Assembly (NCBI RefSeq): GCF_003696205.1
Contig: NZ_RFFI01000036.1
Location: 1-34,518 of the forward strand
Length of the DNA stretch: 34,518 bases
Source of the DNA: Cellulomonas triticagri
GTDB taxonomy: Bacteria; Actinomycetota; Actinomycetes; Actinomycetales; Cellulomonadaceae
Direction: 5' to 3'
Shown here: piece by piece, positions 1 through 6,406 of the stretch
Layout of the letters: each line of letters begins with the position of its first letter
How positions within the stretch are numbered: the stretch's first letter is position 1
Notes under the pieces: generated by a model
What the model saw: only the letters and a program-made list of their open reading frames with translations
Database searches by the model: none
What the model was told of the DNA's origin: nothing
Position numbers and translations under genes: made by a program

Positions 1-73
1 CGCCGCGTGGGCGCCGTGGCGGTCCTACGCCGCCGTGCACCTGTGGCGGGCGGCTGCGCAGCGGGGGCGCTGA
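1..73 (+). CDS. C-terminal end of an AlkA-like DNA-3-methyladenine glycosylase (partial)
   Basis: The window opens inside a reading frame (codons in phase from base 2) that ends at TGA 71-73. The last 23 residues contain the string [13 protein letters not shown]. AlkA/HhH-GPD base-excision glycosylases typically end in a W-x-PWRSYA-x-x-HLW segment after the catalytic aspartate, so this is probably the tail of such an enzyme, which removes alkylated bases from DNA. Only the tail is visible, so neither the catalytic residue nor the helix-hairpin-helix can be checked. The family call is inferred from this short motif alone. Confidence 0.55.
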   Translation, partial: AAWAPWRSYAAVHLWRAAAQRGR

Positions 74-158
74 GCCCGCGGTGCGACGCGGGCGCCGACC
101 CCGCCGCGCCGGTCCGCCCGTCCGCGGCGGGTGCCGGGGACGTGGAACAATCGTCCCC

Positions 159-644
159 ATGGCGATGAGAGAGATCCGTGTGGTGGGCGACCCGGTGCTG
201 CGCACCCCGTGCGAGCCGGTGACCACCATCGACGCCCGGGTCCGCGGGCTGGTCGAGGACCTCCTCGAGACCGTGGACCACGACGGCCGCGCCGGGCTCG
301 CGGCGAACCAGATCGGCGTCGGCCTGCGCGCCTTCTCCTGGAACATCGACGACGAGATCGGCTACGTGCTGAACCCGACGATCGTCGAGCTCTCCGACGA
401 CTACCAGGACGGCGACGAGGGCTGCCTGTCCGTCCCGGACCTGTGGTTCCCCACCAAGCGCGCGTGGTACGCCCGCGTGGTCGGCACCGACCTCGACGGC
501 AAGGAGGTCGTCGTGGAGGGCGTCGAGCTCATGGCCCGCTGCCTGCAGCACGAGGTCGACCACCTGGACGGCTACCTCTACATCGACCGCCTGGACCGCG
601 CCGTGCGCAAGAAGGCGATGCGGGCGATCCGCGAGACCCTCTGA
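159..644 (+). CDS. def: Peptide deformylase
   Basis: Metalloenzyme that removes the formyl group from the N-terminal methionine of nascent proteins in the cytoplasm. The 161-residue protein has the three family motifs: GLAANQ (residues 46-51), EGCLS (87-91, metal ligand Cys89) and HEVDH (131-135, ligands His131 and His135, catalytic Glu132). The first glycine of the usual GxGxAAxQ motif is Arg44 here. The length is normal for the family. ATG 159 was chosen over upstream frame extension because the deformylase fold begins at about residue 5; a second ATG at 165 is also possible. No Shine-Dalgarno is seen, but AACAAT (145-150) ends eight bases before the ATG, so the mRNA may be leaderless. A hairpin at 668-688 follows the gene. 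Confidence 0.95.
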   Translation: MAMREIRVVGDPVLRTPCEPVTTIDARVRGLVEDLLETVDHDGRAGLAANQIGVGLRAFSWNIDDEIGYVLNPTIVELSDDYQDGDEGCLSVPDLWFPTKRAWYARVVGTDLDGKEVVVEGVELMARCLQHEVDHLDGYLYIDRLDRAVRKKAMRAIRETL

Positions 645-667
645 CGCCAGGGCGACCCGCGCGGCCC

Positions 668-688
668 CCGTCCCACGGGATGGGACGG
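668..688 (+). terminator. Hairpin after peptide deformylase
   Basis: A perfect 8-bp stem (CCGTCCCA with TGGGACGG) closes a 5-base loop and is followed by AAAA. It starts 24 bases after the def stop. There is no U-tract on the plus strand, which is usual for actinobacterial terminators. Confidence 0.55.
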
Positions 689-722
689 AAAACCGGGCAC
701 GAGTCGTCATCCGTCACAGATC

Positions 723-748
723 GGCCGGTGCGCTGGTGCGCACCGGCC
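723..748. other. Strong hairpin between def and the DUF3145 gene
   Basis: A perfect 11-bp stem (723-733 with 738-748) closes the loop TGGT. It lies 110 bases before the DUF3145 start. It may be a second terminator for def or part of the 5' region of the next transcript; the sequence does not decide. Confidence 0.4.
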
Positions 749-856
749 CCCATCAGGCATGCTGGGTCCAGCACGCCGCGAGTCCGTGCGTTCACCCCGG
801 GAACGGGACGAGGTCGTTGGGGAAGGCGAACCTCGAGCCGATCCGGGAGGAATGAC

Positions 857-1354
857 ATGGCAGGTGCGATCACCCGCGGTGTACTTTTCGTGCACTCTGC
901 GCCGCGCGCGCTCTGCCCGCACCTCGAGTGGGCAGCGGGCAACGTGCTGGGCACGCGCATGTCCGTCGACTGGACCGACCAGCCGGCGGCGCCCGGCATG
1001 TTCCGGGCCGAGTACTCGTGGCAGGGCACCCAGGGCACGGGCGCGCGCCTGGCCTCCGCGCTGCGCGGGTGGACCCACCTGCGCTACGAGGTGACCGAGG
1101 ACGCCAGCCACGGCTCCGACGGCGCCCGGTGGAGCCACACGCCCGAGCTCGGCATCTTCCACGCGCAGACCGACGTGCACGGCAACGTCGTCGTCCCCGA
1201 GGACCGCATCCGTGCGGCCCTCGGCACCGGCGACGCGCTGACCATGCAGGACGAGCTCGCGCTCGCCCTCGGTCAGGCGTGGGACGACGAGCTCGAGCCG
1301 TTCCGCTACGCCGGGGCGGGCGCCCCGGTCCGCTGGCTCCACCGCGTCGGCTGA
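857..1354 (+). CDS. DUF3145 family protein
   Basis: A 165-residue cytoplasmic protein with no signal peptide or membrane segment. It resembles DUF3145, a family confined to Actinobacteria: an N-terminal RGVLFVHSAPRALCPHLEWA stretch (residues 7-26) and a Trp-rich middle part. The function of the family is not known. ATG 857 is chosen because GGGAGG (845-850) lies at ideal spacing before it. The gene stands alone between def and the flavin electron-transfer operon, with hairpins on both sides, and is probably transcribed by itself. The family call is from memory of the conserved N-terminus. Confidence 0.8.
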   Translation: MAGAITRGVLFVHSAPRALCPHLEWAAGNVLGTRMSVDWTDQPAAPGMFRAEYSWQGTQGTGARLASALRGWTHLRYEVTEDASHGSDGARWSHTPELGIFHAQTDVHGNVVVPEDRIRAALGTGDALTMQDELALALGQAWDDELEPFRYAGAGAPVRWLHRVG

Positions 1355-1392
1355 CCCGCGGAGGCCCGCTCCCGGAGGACGACTCCGTCCCC

Positions 1393-1414
1393 GCCCGCGC
1401 CGATGAGCGCGGGC
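1393..1414 (+). terminator. Hairpin terminator candidate after DUF3145 gene
   Basis: An 8-bp perfect GC stem (GCCCGCGC 1393-1400, GCGCGGGC 1407-1414) with a 6-base loop, 38 bases after the DUF3145 stop. No U-tract. Confidence 0.5.
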
Positions 1415-1432
1415 CTGGGGGGAGGCCGCGCT

Positions 1433-1476
1433 GCACCCCCACATCACCCGCTCCGGAGCGGGTGATGTGGGGGTGC
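1433..1476. repeat. Perfect 44-bp palindrome without loop
   Basis: Bases 1433-1454 are the exact reverse complement of 1455-1476, giving 22-bp arms with no spacer. The centre is CTCCGGAG and the outer arms are runs of C and G. The distance from genes on both sides fits a terminator, but a zero-spacer palindrome of this length is unusual for one. It could also bind a protein or form a cruciform. Confidence 0.7.
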
Positions 1477-1687
1477 TCGCGGTGCGGGGGGTCGTCGTGG
1501 GCTGCATGCTGGGGGCGCGCACGTGGGGTTCCCAGGTGATTCGCAGGGAGCGTCCCTAGCGTCGTGCCTCGTCAGCGATGTGATCGCATTCAACGAGCGT
1601 GCCGACCAAGCGCGCCCGCACGGATCGACCGCACCAGCCGCACGAGCCGCACCGCCCGCCCGCCGGGCCGCGAAGGAGGCACGACCC

Positions 1688-2173
1688 ATGACCCCCACGA
1701 TCCGCCGCCGCACCCTCGGCGTCCTGTCCGGTCTGTCCGTGGTCGTCGCCGTGGCCGCCTGCGGCAACGCGGACGCCGCGACCGACGACACCCCGGACAC
1801 CGGCACCTCGCAGCAGGACACCGCCGACGACACCGCGTCCGACGACGCCGCCGATGACGGCGCGGCCGCGTCGGGGGAGTACGCCGACGGGACCTACACC
1901 GCCGAAGGGTCCTACGACACCCCGGGCGGCGAGGAGTCGATCTCCGTCGAGGTCACCGTCGCCGACGGCGTCGTCACCGACGTCACGGTCACCCCCGAGG
2001 CCAGCGGCGGGAACGCCGCCCGGTTCCAGGACGAGTTCGCGTCCGGGATCGCCGACGAGGTCGTGGGCGCGGACCTGTCGGACCTCGCCGTCGACAAGGT
2101 GTCCGGCTCCTCGCTGACCGGCAACGGCTTCAACGCGGCGCTCGAGGAGATCCGCGCCGATGCCGCCGCGTGA
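1688..2173 (+). CDS. FMN-binding domain lipoprotein (extracytoplasmic flavoprotein)
   Basis: A 161-residue exported lipoprotein. Arg-rich N-terminus, hydrophobic stretch and lipobox ending AVAAC put the lipidated cysteine at residue 25. An acidic Asp/Thr/Ala linker (about 28-68) is followed by an FMN_bind domain (about 70-155). Near the C-terminus DKVSGSSLTG (residues 136-145) sits where NqrC/RnfG-type proteins carry the SGA(T/S) flavinylation motif; here Ser142 would be the acceptor and the usual Ala is Ser141. It probably carries covalent FMN added by ApbE, whose gene overlaps its 3' end by 14 bases, and takes electrons from the membrane reductase encoded third. GAAGGAG precedes ATG 1688. 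Confidence 0.85.
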   Translation: MTPTIRRRTLGVLSGLSVVVAVAACGNADAATDDTPDTGTSQQDTADDTASDDAADDGAAASGEYADGTYTAEGSYDTPGGEESISVEVTVADGVVTDVTVTPEASGGNAARFQDEFASGIADEVVGADLSDLAVDKVSGSSLTGNGFNAALEEIRADAAA

Positions 2174-3056
2174 GGCGCGGGCGCGCACCGCGTTCGAGGC
2201 GATCGGCACCCGCTGGGAGATCGACACCCCCGAGCCGCTGACGCCCGCCGTGCTCGCGGCGGTGCACGAGCGGATCGGGCGGTTCGACCAGGACTGGTCC
2301 CGGTTCCGCGCGGACTCCTGGGTGAGCGAGGTCGCGCGCTCCGGCGCGGGGACGTACGCGCTGCCCGCCGACGCGGGCCCGCTGCTCGACGTGTACGACG
2401 TGGCGGCGCGCTGCACTGACGGCGCGGTGAGCCCGCTGGTCGGGCACGCGCTGGAGGACCTCGGGTACGACGCGACGTACTCGCTGCGGCCCCGGCGGGA
2501 CGCCGCGGGTGCGCTGCTGACCCGCCCGGCCCCCGACTGGGGTTCAGTGGTGCGCGCGCCGGGGCAGGTCACGCTCGGCGGACCCGCGCTCCTCGACGTG
2601 GGAGCCGCCGGCAAGGGCTACCTCGTGGACCTGGTCGCCGAGGTGCTGACCGCGCACGGCGTGCGGGAGCACGTCGTGGACGCGGGCGGGGACCTGCGCG
2701 CGTCCGTGCCCGAGCCGCTGGTGGTCGCGCTGGAGGACCCCCGCGACACCGGGCGCGCGCTCGGGACGGTGCGGGTCGCGACGGGCGCCGTGTGCGGGTC
2801 GGCGACGAACCGGCGCGCCTGGGCGCCCGACGCGCACCACGTGGTCGACGCCCGCACCGGGCTGCCGACCAGGGACGTGCTCGCCGCCTGGGCGTTCGCA
2901 CCCACCGCGCTGGTCGCCGACATGGCCGCGACCGCGCTGTTCTTCGCCGAGCCGGACCTCGTCGCGTCCCGGTTCGGCGTCCGCTACGTGGTGCTGCGCG
3001 CGGACGGCAGCGCCCGCTGGTCGTTGGACCTGGACGGGGAGGTGCTGGCGCGATGA
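2160..3056 (+). CDS. apbE: FAD:protein FMN transferase (ApbE family)
   Basis: Transfers FMN from FAD to a Thr or Ser of exported flavoproteins. The 298-residue protein shows the family landmarks in order: GTRW (16-19), SRFRADS (47-53), GAAGKG (148-153), DAGGD (174-178), HHVVDARTG (226-234) and the metal-site segment T249-x4-D254. No signal peptide or lipobox is visible, although ApbE proteins often act outside the cytoplasm, so its location is open. The start overlaps the end of the lipoprotein gene, and its stop overlaps the ATG of the next gene (ATGA at 3053-3056), which indicates translational coupling. The obvious substrate is the lipoprotein encoded just upstream. Confidence 0.92.
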   Translation: MPPREARARTAFEAIGTRWEIDTPEPLTPAVLAAVHERIGRFDQDWSRFRADSWVSEVARSGAGTYALPADAGPLLDVYDVAARCTDGAVSPLVGHALEDLGYDATYSLRPRRDAAGALLTRPAPDWGSVVRAPGQVTLGGPALLDVGAAGKGYLVDLVAEVLTAHGVREHVVDAGGDLRASVPEPLVVALEDPRDTGRALGTVRVATGAVCGSATNRRAWAPDAHHVVDARTGLPTRDVLAAWAFAPTALVADMAATALFFAEPDLVASRFGVRYVVLRADGSARWSLDLDGEVLAR

Positions 3057-4561
3057 TCGCGTGGGTGGACGAGCGGCTGGGCCGCGTGACGATGTACCGG
3101 ATGCTGACGATCGGGCTGCTGGCACTGGCCGCCGTCGCGACGGTGCTGGCCGCGACCGGGGTGCTGTTCGTGGAGCCGCTGGCCGTGCTGGTCAGCGCGG
3201 CGGTGGCCGTGGGCGCGTCGGTCGCGGGGGCGTGGGGTGCGGCGCTGGTGTGCCGGACCCGCCCGCACACCGAGTCGGCGGTCATCACCGGGCTGATCCT
3301 GCTGTTCCTGTTCTGGCCGACGCTGGAGGCCCGGTATCTCGGGACGCTGGCGCTCGCCGCGGTGGTCGCGAACGCGTCGAAGTACCTGCTCGCGTGGCGG
3401 GGACGGCACGTGCTGAACCCGGCGGCGCTCGGGGCGTTCGTGATCGGGCTGACCGGGTGGGACGCGTCGACCTGGTGGGTCGCCGACCGCTGGCTGCTCG
3501 TCCCGGTGCTGCTGCTCGTCGTCGTGATCGTGCTGCGGACCCGCCGGTACGCGCTGGTCGGGACGTTCGTGGTCGCGGCGACGGCGTTCGTGGCGATCCG
3601 GTTGGTGACCGGCGGCGCCGACGCCCTCGACGCCGTGAGCACGGCCCTGGTGTCGTACCCGATCCTGTTCCTCGCGGGCGTCATGCTCACCGAGCCGCTG
3701 ACCCTGCCGCCGCGCCGCTGGCAGCAGCTGCTGGAGGCCGTGGTGGTCGCCGCGGTGTTCGCGGTGCCGTACCACCTCGGCCCGCTGTACAGCACGCCCG
3801 AGGCGGCGCTGCTGGTCGGCAACCTGCTGGCGTTCGGGTTCGGGCAGCGCGGGGCGGTGCGCCTCACGCTCACCCGGCAGCGGCGGCTCACGCCCCGCAC
3901 GGTCGAGCTCGCGTTCCGGGCGGACCGGCCGGTGCGGTTCCGGCCCGGGCAGTGGGTGGAGCTCACCGTCCCGCACCCGCGGCCCGACGCGCGCGGCACC
4001 CGGCGGGTGTTCTCGGTGTCGTCGGCGCCGGGCGACGGCGAGCTCACGGTCGCGCTGACCGTGCCGGAGCGGGCGTCGACGTTCAAGCGCGCGCTCGGGT
4101 CGCTGCCCGTGGGGGCGCGGGTTCGGGCGACCGGGCTCGGCGGGGACTTCCTGCTGCCCGACGACCCCGCGCGGCCCCTGCTGCTCGTGGCCGGGGGCAT
4201 CGGCGTCACACCGTTCGCGAGCCAGCTCGCCGCCCTCGTCGCGGCGGGGGAGCGGCGGGACGTCGTGCTCGTGCACGCCGTCACCGACCACGCGGACCTC
4301 GCCTACGCGGACGTGGCGGCGGCCGCCGGGGCGCGGGTGCTCGTGCTCTCGCCGACGCCGGACGCCGACGGGCTGCCCGCCGGGGCCGTGCACCTCGGGG
4401 CGCGGCGGCTCACACCGGAGCTGCTGGCCGAGGCGGTGCCGGACCTCGCGGGGCGCGACGCCTACGCGTCGGGACCGCCCGCGATGGTGGACCACACGCG
4501 GGCGCTGCTGCGCGGGGCCGGGGTGCGGCGGGTGCGGACGGACGCGTTCAGCGGGTACTGA
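3053..4561 (+). CDS. RnfD/NqrB-type membrane protein fused to a ferredoxin-NADP reductase domain
   Basis: A 502-residue two-part protein. Residues 1-265 hold about nine hydrophobic segments and the RnfD/NqrB signature RHVLNPAALG (118-127), with MLTEPLTLPP (211-220) matching the FMxTDPxTxP region. Residues 266-502 form a cytoplasmic FNR module: RVFSVSS for flavin (318-324), GGIGVTP for NAD(P)H (381-387), YASGPPAMV (471-479) and a C-terminal Tyr. It probably oxidises NAD(P)H and passes electrons across the membrane to the flavinylated lipoprotein. No SGAT flavinylation motif is visible in the membrane half. No other Rnf/Nqr subunit gene is nearby. The start overlaps the apbE stop. This architecture resembles predicted flavin-based extracytosolic electron-transfer systems; the acceptor is unknown. 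Confidence 0.88.
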   Translation: MIAWVDERLGRVTMYRMLTIGLLALAAVATVLAATGVLFVEPLAVLVSAAVAVGASVAGAWGAALVCRTRPHTESAVITGLILLFLFWPTLEARYLGTLALAAVVANASKYLLAWRGRHVLNPAALGAFVIGLTGWDASTWWVADRWLLVPVLLLVVVIVLRTRRYALVGTFVVAATAFVAIRLVTGGADALDAVSTALVSYPILFLAGVMLTEPLTLPPRRWQQLLEAVVVAAVFAVPYHLGPLYSTPEAALLVGNLLAFGFGQRGAVRLTLTRQRRLTPRTVELAFRADRPVRFRPGQWVELTVPHPRPDARGTRRVFSVSSAPGDGELTVALTVPERASTFKRALGSLPVGARVRATGLGGDFLLPDDPARPLLLVAGGIGVTPFASQLAALVAAGERRDVVLVHAVTDHADLAYADVAAAAGARVLVLSPTPDADGLPAGAVHLGARRLTPELLAEAVPDLAGRDAYASGPPAMVDHTRALLRGAGVRRVRTDAFSGY

Positions 4562-4563
4562 GC

Positions 4564-4594
4564 GGGCCCGGCGGCGGAGCCCGCCGCCGGGTCC
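4564..4594. terminator. Bidirectional terminator between convergent genes
   Basis: A 14-bp stem (4564-4577 with 4581-4594, one G-U pair) with loop AGC, starting 3 bases after the reductase stop and 37 bases before the stop of the convergent NmrA-like gene. It can serve both strands. Confidence 0.7.
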
Positions 4595-4630
4595 GCAGTG
4601 GCCCGGCGAGTCCGTCGCGCCGGGGCGGGC

Positions 4631-5374
4631 TCACCCCGCGACCGGCACCCCGGCCACCGGGTACGGCCGCGCGCCCCGGCGGTACGCACCGAGCGGGACC
4701 AGCGCGTCGCCGGACTCCGCGCCCAGCGCCGTGCCGTCGACCGTCCGCACCACGCGCGGATCACCCTGCTCGGCCAGCGTCGCGCGGAGCAGGTCGTCGA
4801 GCCGGAACCGGTCGGGCCCGGCGAGGTCGACCGTGTCGCCGAGGGCCGGCCCCTCCGCGACGTCGGCGAGCAGCGCGACGACGTCCTCGACCGCGACGGG
4901 CTGCAGCAGCGTCCCCGGCGCGTGCACCGTCCCGTCGACGGTGAGCCAGTCCGCGATCGACGGGACGAAGTGGTGGAACTGCGTGGCCCGCACGACCGTG
5001 AACGGGACGTCGCCCTCCCGCACGGCGTCCTCCTGCGCCACCTTGCCCGCGTAGTACCCGTTCGCAAGGGCGCGGTCCGCCCCGACGACGGAGAGCAGCA
5101 CGTGGTGCCGGACACCGGTGCTGAGCTCCGCGGCGAGCAGCCGCTCCGTGGTCCCGCGGAAGAACGCCGTCGCGGCCGCGGCCTCCATCTCGGGCGTGTT
5201 GAGCACGTCGACGACGACGTCCGCGCCCCGCACGGCGTCCCCGACCCCGGCGCCGGTCACGGGGTCGAACCCGTCCTCCCGCGATCCGACGACGACGTCG
5301 TGCCCCAGCTCCCGGAGCCGGGCGGTCAGCCGGCTCCCGACGTGGCCGGTGCCTCCGGCGACGAGCATCCGCAT
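4631..5374 (-). CDS. NmrA-like NAD(P)-binding protein (atypical SDR), ECF41-associated
   Basis: A 247-residue single-domain Rossmann protein. The N-terminal GGTGHVGS (7-14) is the dinucleotide loop of atypical short-chain dehydrogenases of the NmrA/epimerase type. A YYAGK segment and VRATQFHHF in the middle also fit. The substrate is not known; many of these proteins act as redox sensors or epimerases. It follows the sigma factor gene by 69 bases and has its own ECF41-like promoter (5415-5445). ECF41 sigma factors are typically encoded beside a carboxymuconolactone decarboxylase, oxidoreductase or epimerase gene, and this is the epimerase-type partner. GGGAGGG precedes ATG 5374 but may be masked by a hairpin. 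Confidence 0.85.
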   Translation of the reverse strand: MRMLVAGGTGHVGSRLTARLRELGHDVVVGSREDGFDPVTGAGVGDAVRGADVVVDVLNTPEMEAAAATAFFRGTTERLLAAELSTGVRHHVLLSVVGADRALANGYYAGKVAQEDAVREGDVPFTVVRATQFHHFVPSIADWLTVDGTVHAPGTLLQPVAVEDVVALLADVAEGPALGDTVDLAGPDRFRLDDLLRATLAEQGDPRVVRTVDGTALGAESGDALVPLGAYRRGARPYPVAGVPVAG

Positions 5375-5382
5375 GGTGATCC

Positions 5383-5415
5383 CTCCCGGCCGGCGCCCTG
5401 CCGGCCTCGGGAGGA
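5383..5415 (-). other. 5' UTR hairpin covering the Shine-Dalgarno of the NmrA-like gene
   Basis: In the minus-strand transcript CCTCCC-GA-GGCCGGC pairs with GCCGGCC-GGGAGG, interrupted by a 2-base bulge. The 3' arm contains the Shine-Dalgarno GGGAGG. If transcription starts only a few bases after the -10 motif the 5' arm would be partly lost, so real masking depends on the true start site. Confidence 0.45.
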
Positions 5416-5445
5416 TGACGACGCAGCGCCGGCGGGTGTGAGGTC
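5415..5445 (-). promoter_or_regulatory. ECF41-type promoter of the NmrA-like gene
   Basis: Read on the minus strand: -35 TCACA (5441-5437), 16 bases, -10 CGTC (5420-5417). The known ECF41 consensus is TGTCACA-N16-CGTC. Over 31 bases it is identical at 27 positions to the promoter of the NDH-2 gene (7841-7871). Its upstream edge overlaps the stop codon of the sigma factor gene. Confidence 0.8.
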
Positions 5446-6406
5446 AGGCGGACCAGGTGGTGAGCTTGCCGGGGTTGACCTGCAGCCACAGGTCGGTGAT
5501 CCGGCCGTCGCGCACCCGGGCGTTGACCAGCGCCTGGACCCGGCCCTCGTCCTCCAGGGCGAACGCCAGGCCGTCGCCCGTGCGCCGGGCGGCCAGGACC
5601 GCCGTCGGCCGCTTCTGCAGGATGCCGAGCACGAACCGGGCGACGTGGTCGACGCCCAGCACCGGCCGCCGCGCGGCGCTGACGACACCGCCGCCGTCCG
5701 CCCGCAGCGTCACCGACGGGTCGAGCAGCCCGGTGAGGGCGGCGAGGTCCCCGCCCGTGGCCGCGGCCACGAACGCCGCCAGCACGTCGTCGTGCTCGCG
5801 GGTGCCGCGCCCGGGGGCGTCGTGTGCCCGGACCCGCCGCCGGGCGGAGGTCGCGAGCTGACGGACGGCCGCCGGGCTGCGGCCCACGGCCTCGGCGATC
5901 TCGTCGAACGGCAGGGCGAACACGTCGTGCAGCACGAACGCCACGCGCTCCGCCGGCGTCATGGCCTCCATCACGACCAGGAGGGCGGTGCTGACCTCCT
6001 CGTCGAGGGAGACCCGGTCGAACGGGTCCCCGTCGTCCGGTGCCGGAGCGCGGCCGGCCGCACCGGAGAACAGGTCGGCGGGGACGGGCTCGGGGAGCCA
6101 CTCGCCGACGTACCGCTCCCGGCGGGCCCGCGCGGAGCCCAGCACGTCGAGGCACACCCGGCTCATGACCCGGGTGAGCCAGCCCTGCGGGTTGCGGACG
6201 GCGGCACGCTCCGCGTCCGTCATGCGGTACCAGCGGACGTAGGTCTCCTGGACGGCGTCCTCCGCCTCGGCGAGCGTGCCGAGCATCCGGTAGCCGATGG
6301 CGAGCAGCCGGCGGCGCTCGGCGAGCACAGCGTCCCCGACCCCGACGGGTCCGTCGGCGGGGTCGAGGTCGCTCACGGTCCGTGTGTCCTCTCCGTCGCC
6401 CGTCAT
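5444..6406 (-). CDS. ECF41-family RNA polymerase sigma factor with SnoaL-like C-terminal domain
   Basis: A 320-residue sigma factor (SigJ-like). Sigma-2 spans about residues 27-95 and sigma-4 about 138-190; they are joined by a linker carrying WLPEP (103-107), a hallmark of ECF41. A SnoaL-like extension (about 203-317) holds DGGG (237-240) and NPGKL (311-315), the positions of the other ECF41 signatures. In this group the C-terminal domain regulates the sigma factor in cis and replaces an anti-sigma factor; none is encoded nearby. ATG 6406 overlaps the stop of the upstream NDH-2-like gene (ATGA), so the two are coupled. An in-frame extension to 6661 is not used because it lies inside that gene. 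Confidence 0.93.
   Translation of the reverse strand: MTGDGEDTRTVSDLDPADGPVGVGDAVLAERRRLLAIGYRMLGTLAEAEDAVQETYVRWYRMTDAERAAVRNPQGWLTRVMSRVCLDVLGSARARRERYVGEWLPEPVPADLFSGAAGRAPAPDDGDPFDRVSLDEEVSTALLVVMEAMTPAERVAFVLHDVFALPFDEIAEAVGRSPAAVRQLATSARRRVRAHDAPGRGTREHDDVLAAFVAAATGGDLAALTGLLDPSVTLRADGGGVVSAARRPVLGVDHVARFVLGILQKRPTAVLAARRTGDGLAFALEDEGRVQALVNARVRDGRITDLWLQVNPGKLTTWSA

Larger units (their letters stand above)
1355..1687. other. Intergenic region with two hairpins, no gene seen
   Basis: 333 bases without a convincing gene. The first half holds two hairpins (1393-1414 and 1433-1476, listed separately). The second half must carry the promoter of the FMN-binding lipoprotein operon; no -35/-10 pair stands out. 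GAAGGAGG at 1672-1679 is the ribosome-binding site of the next gene. Confidence 0.6.
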
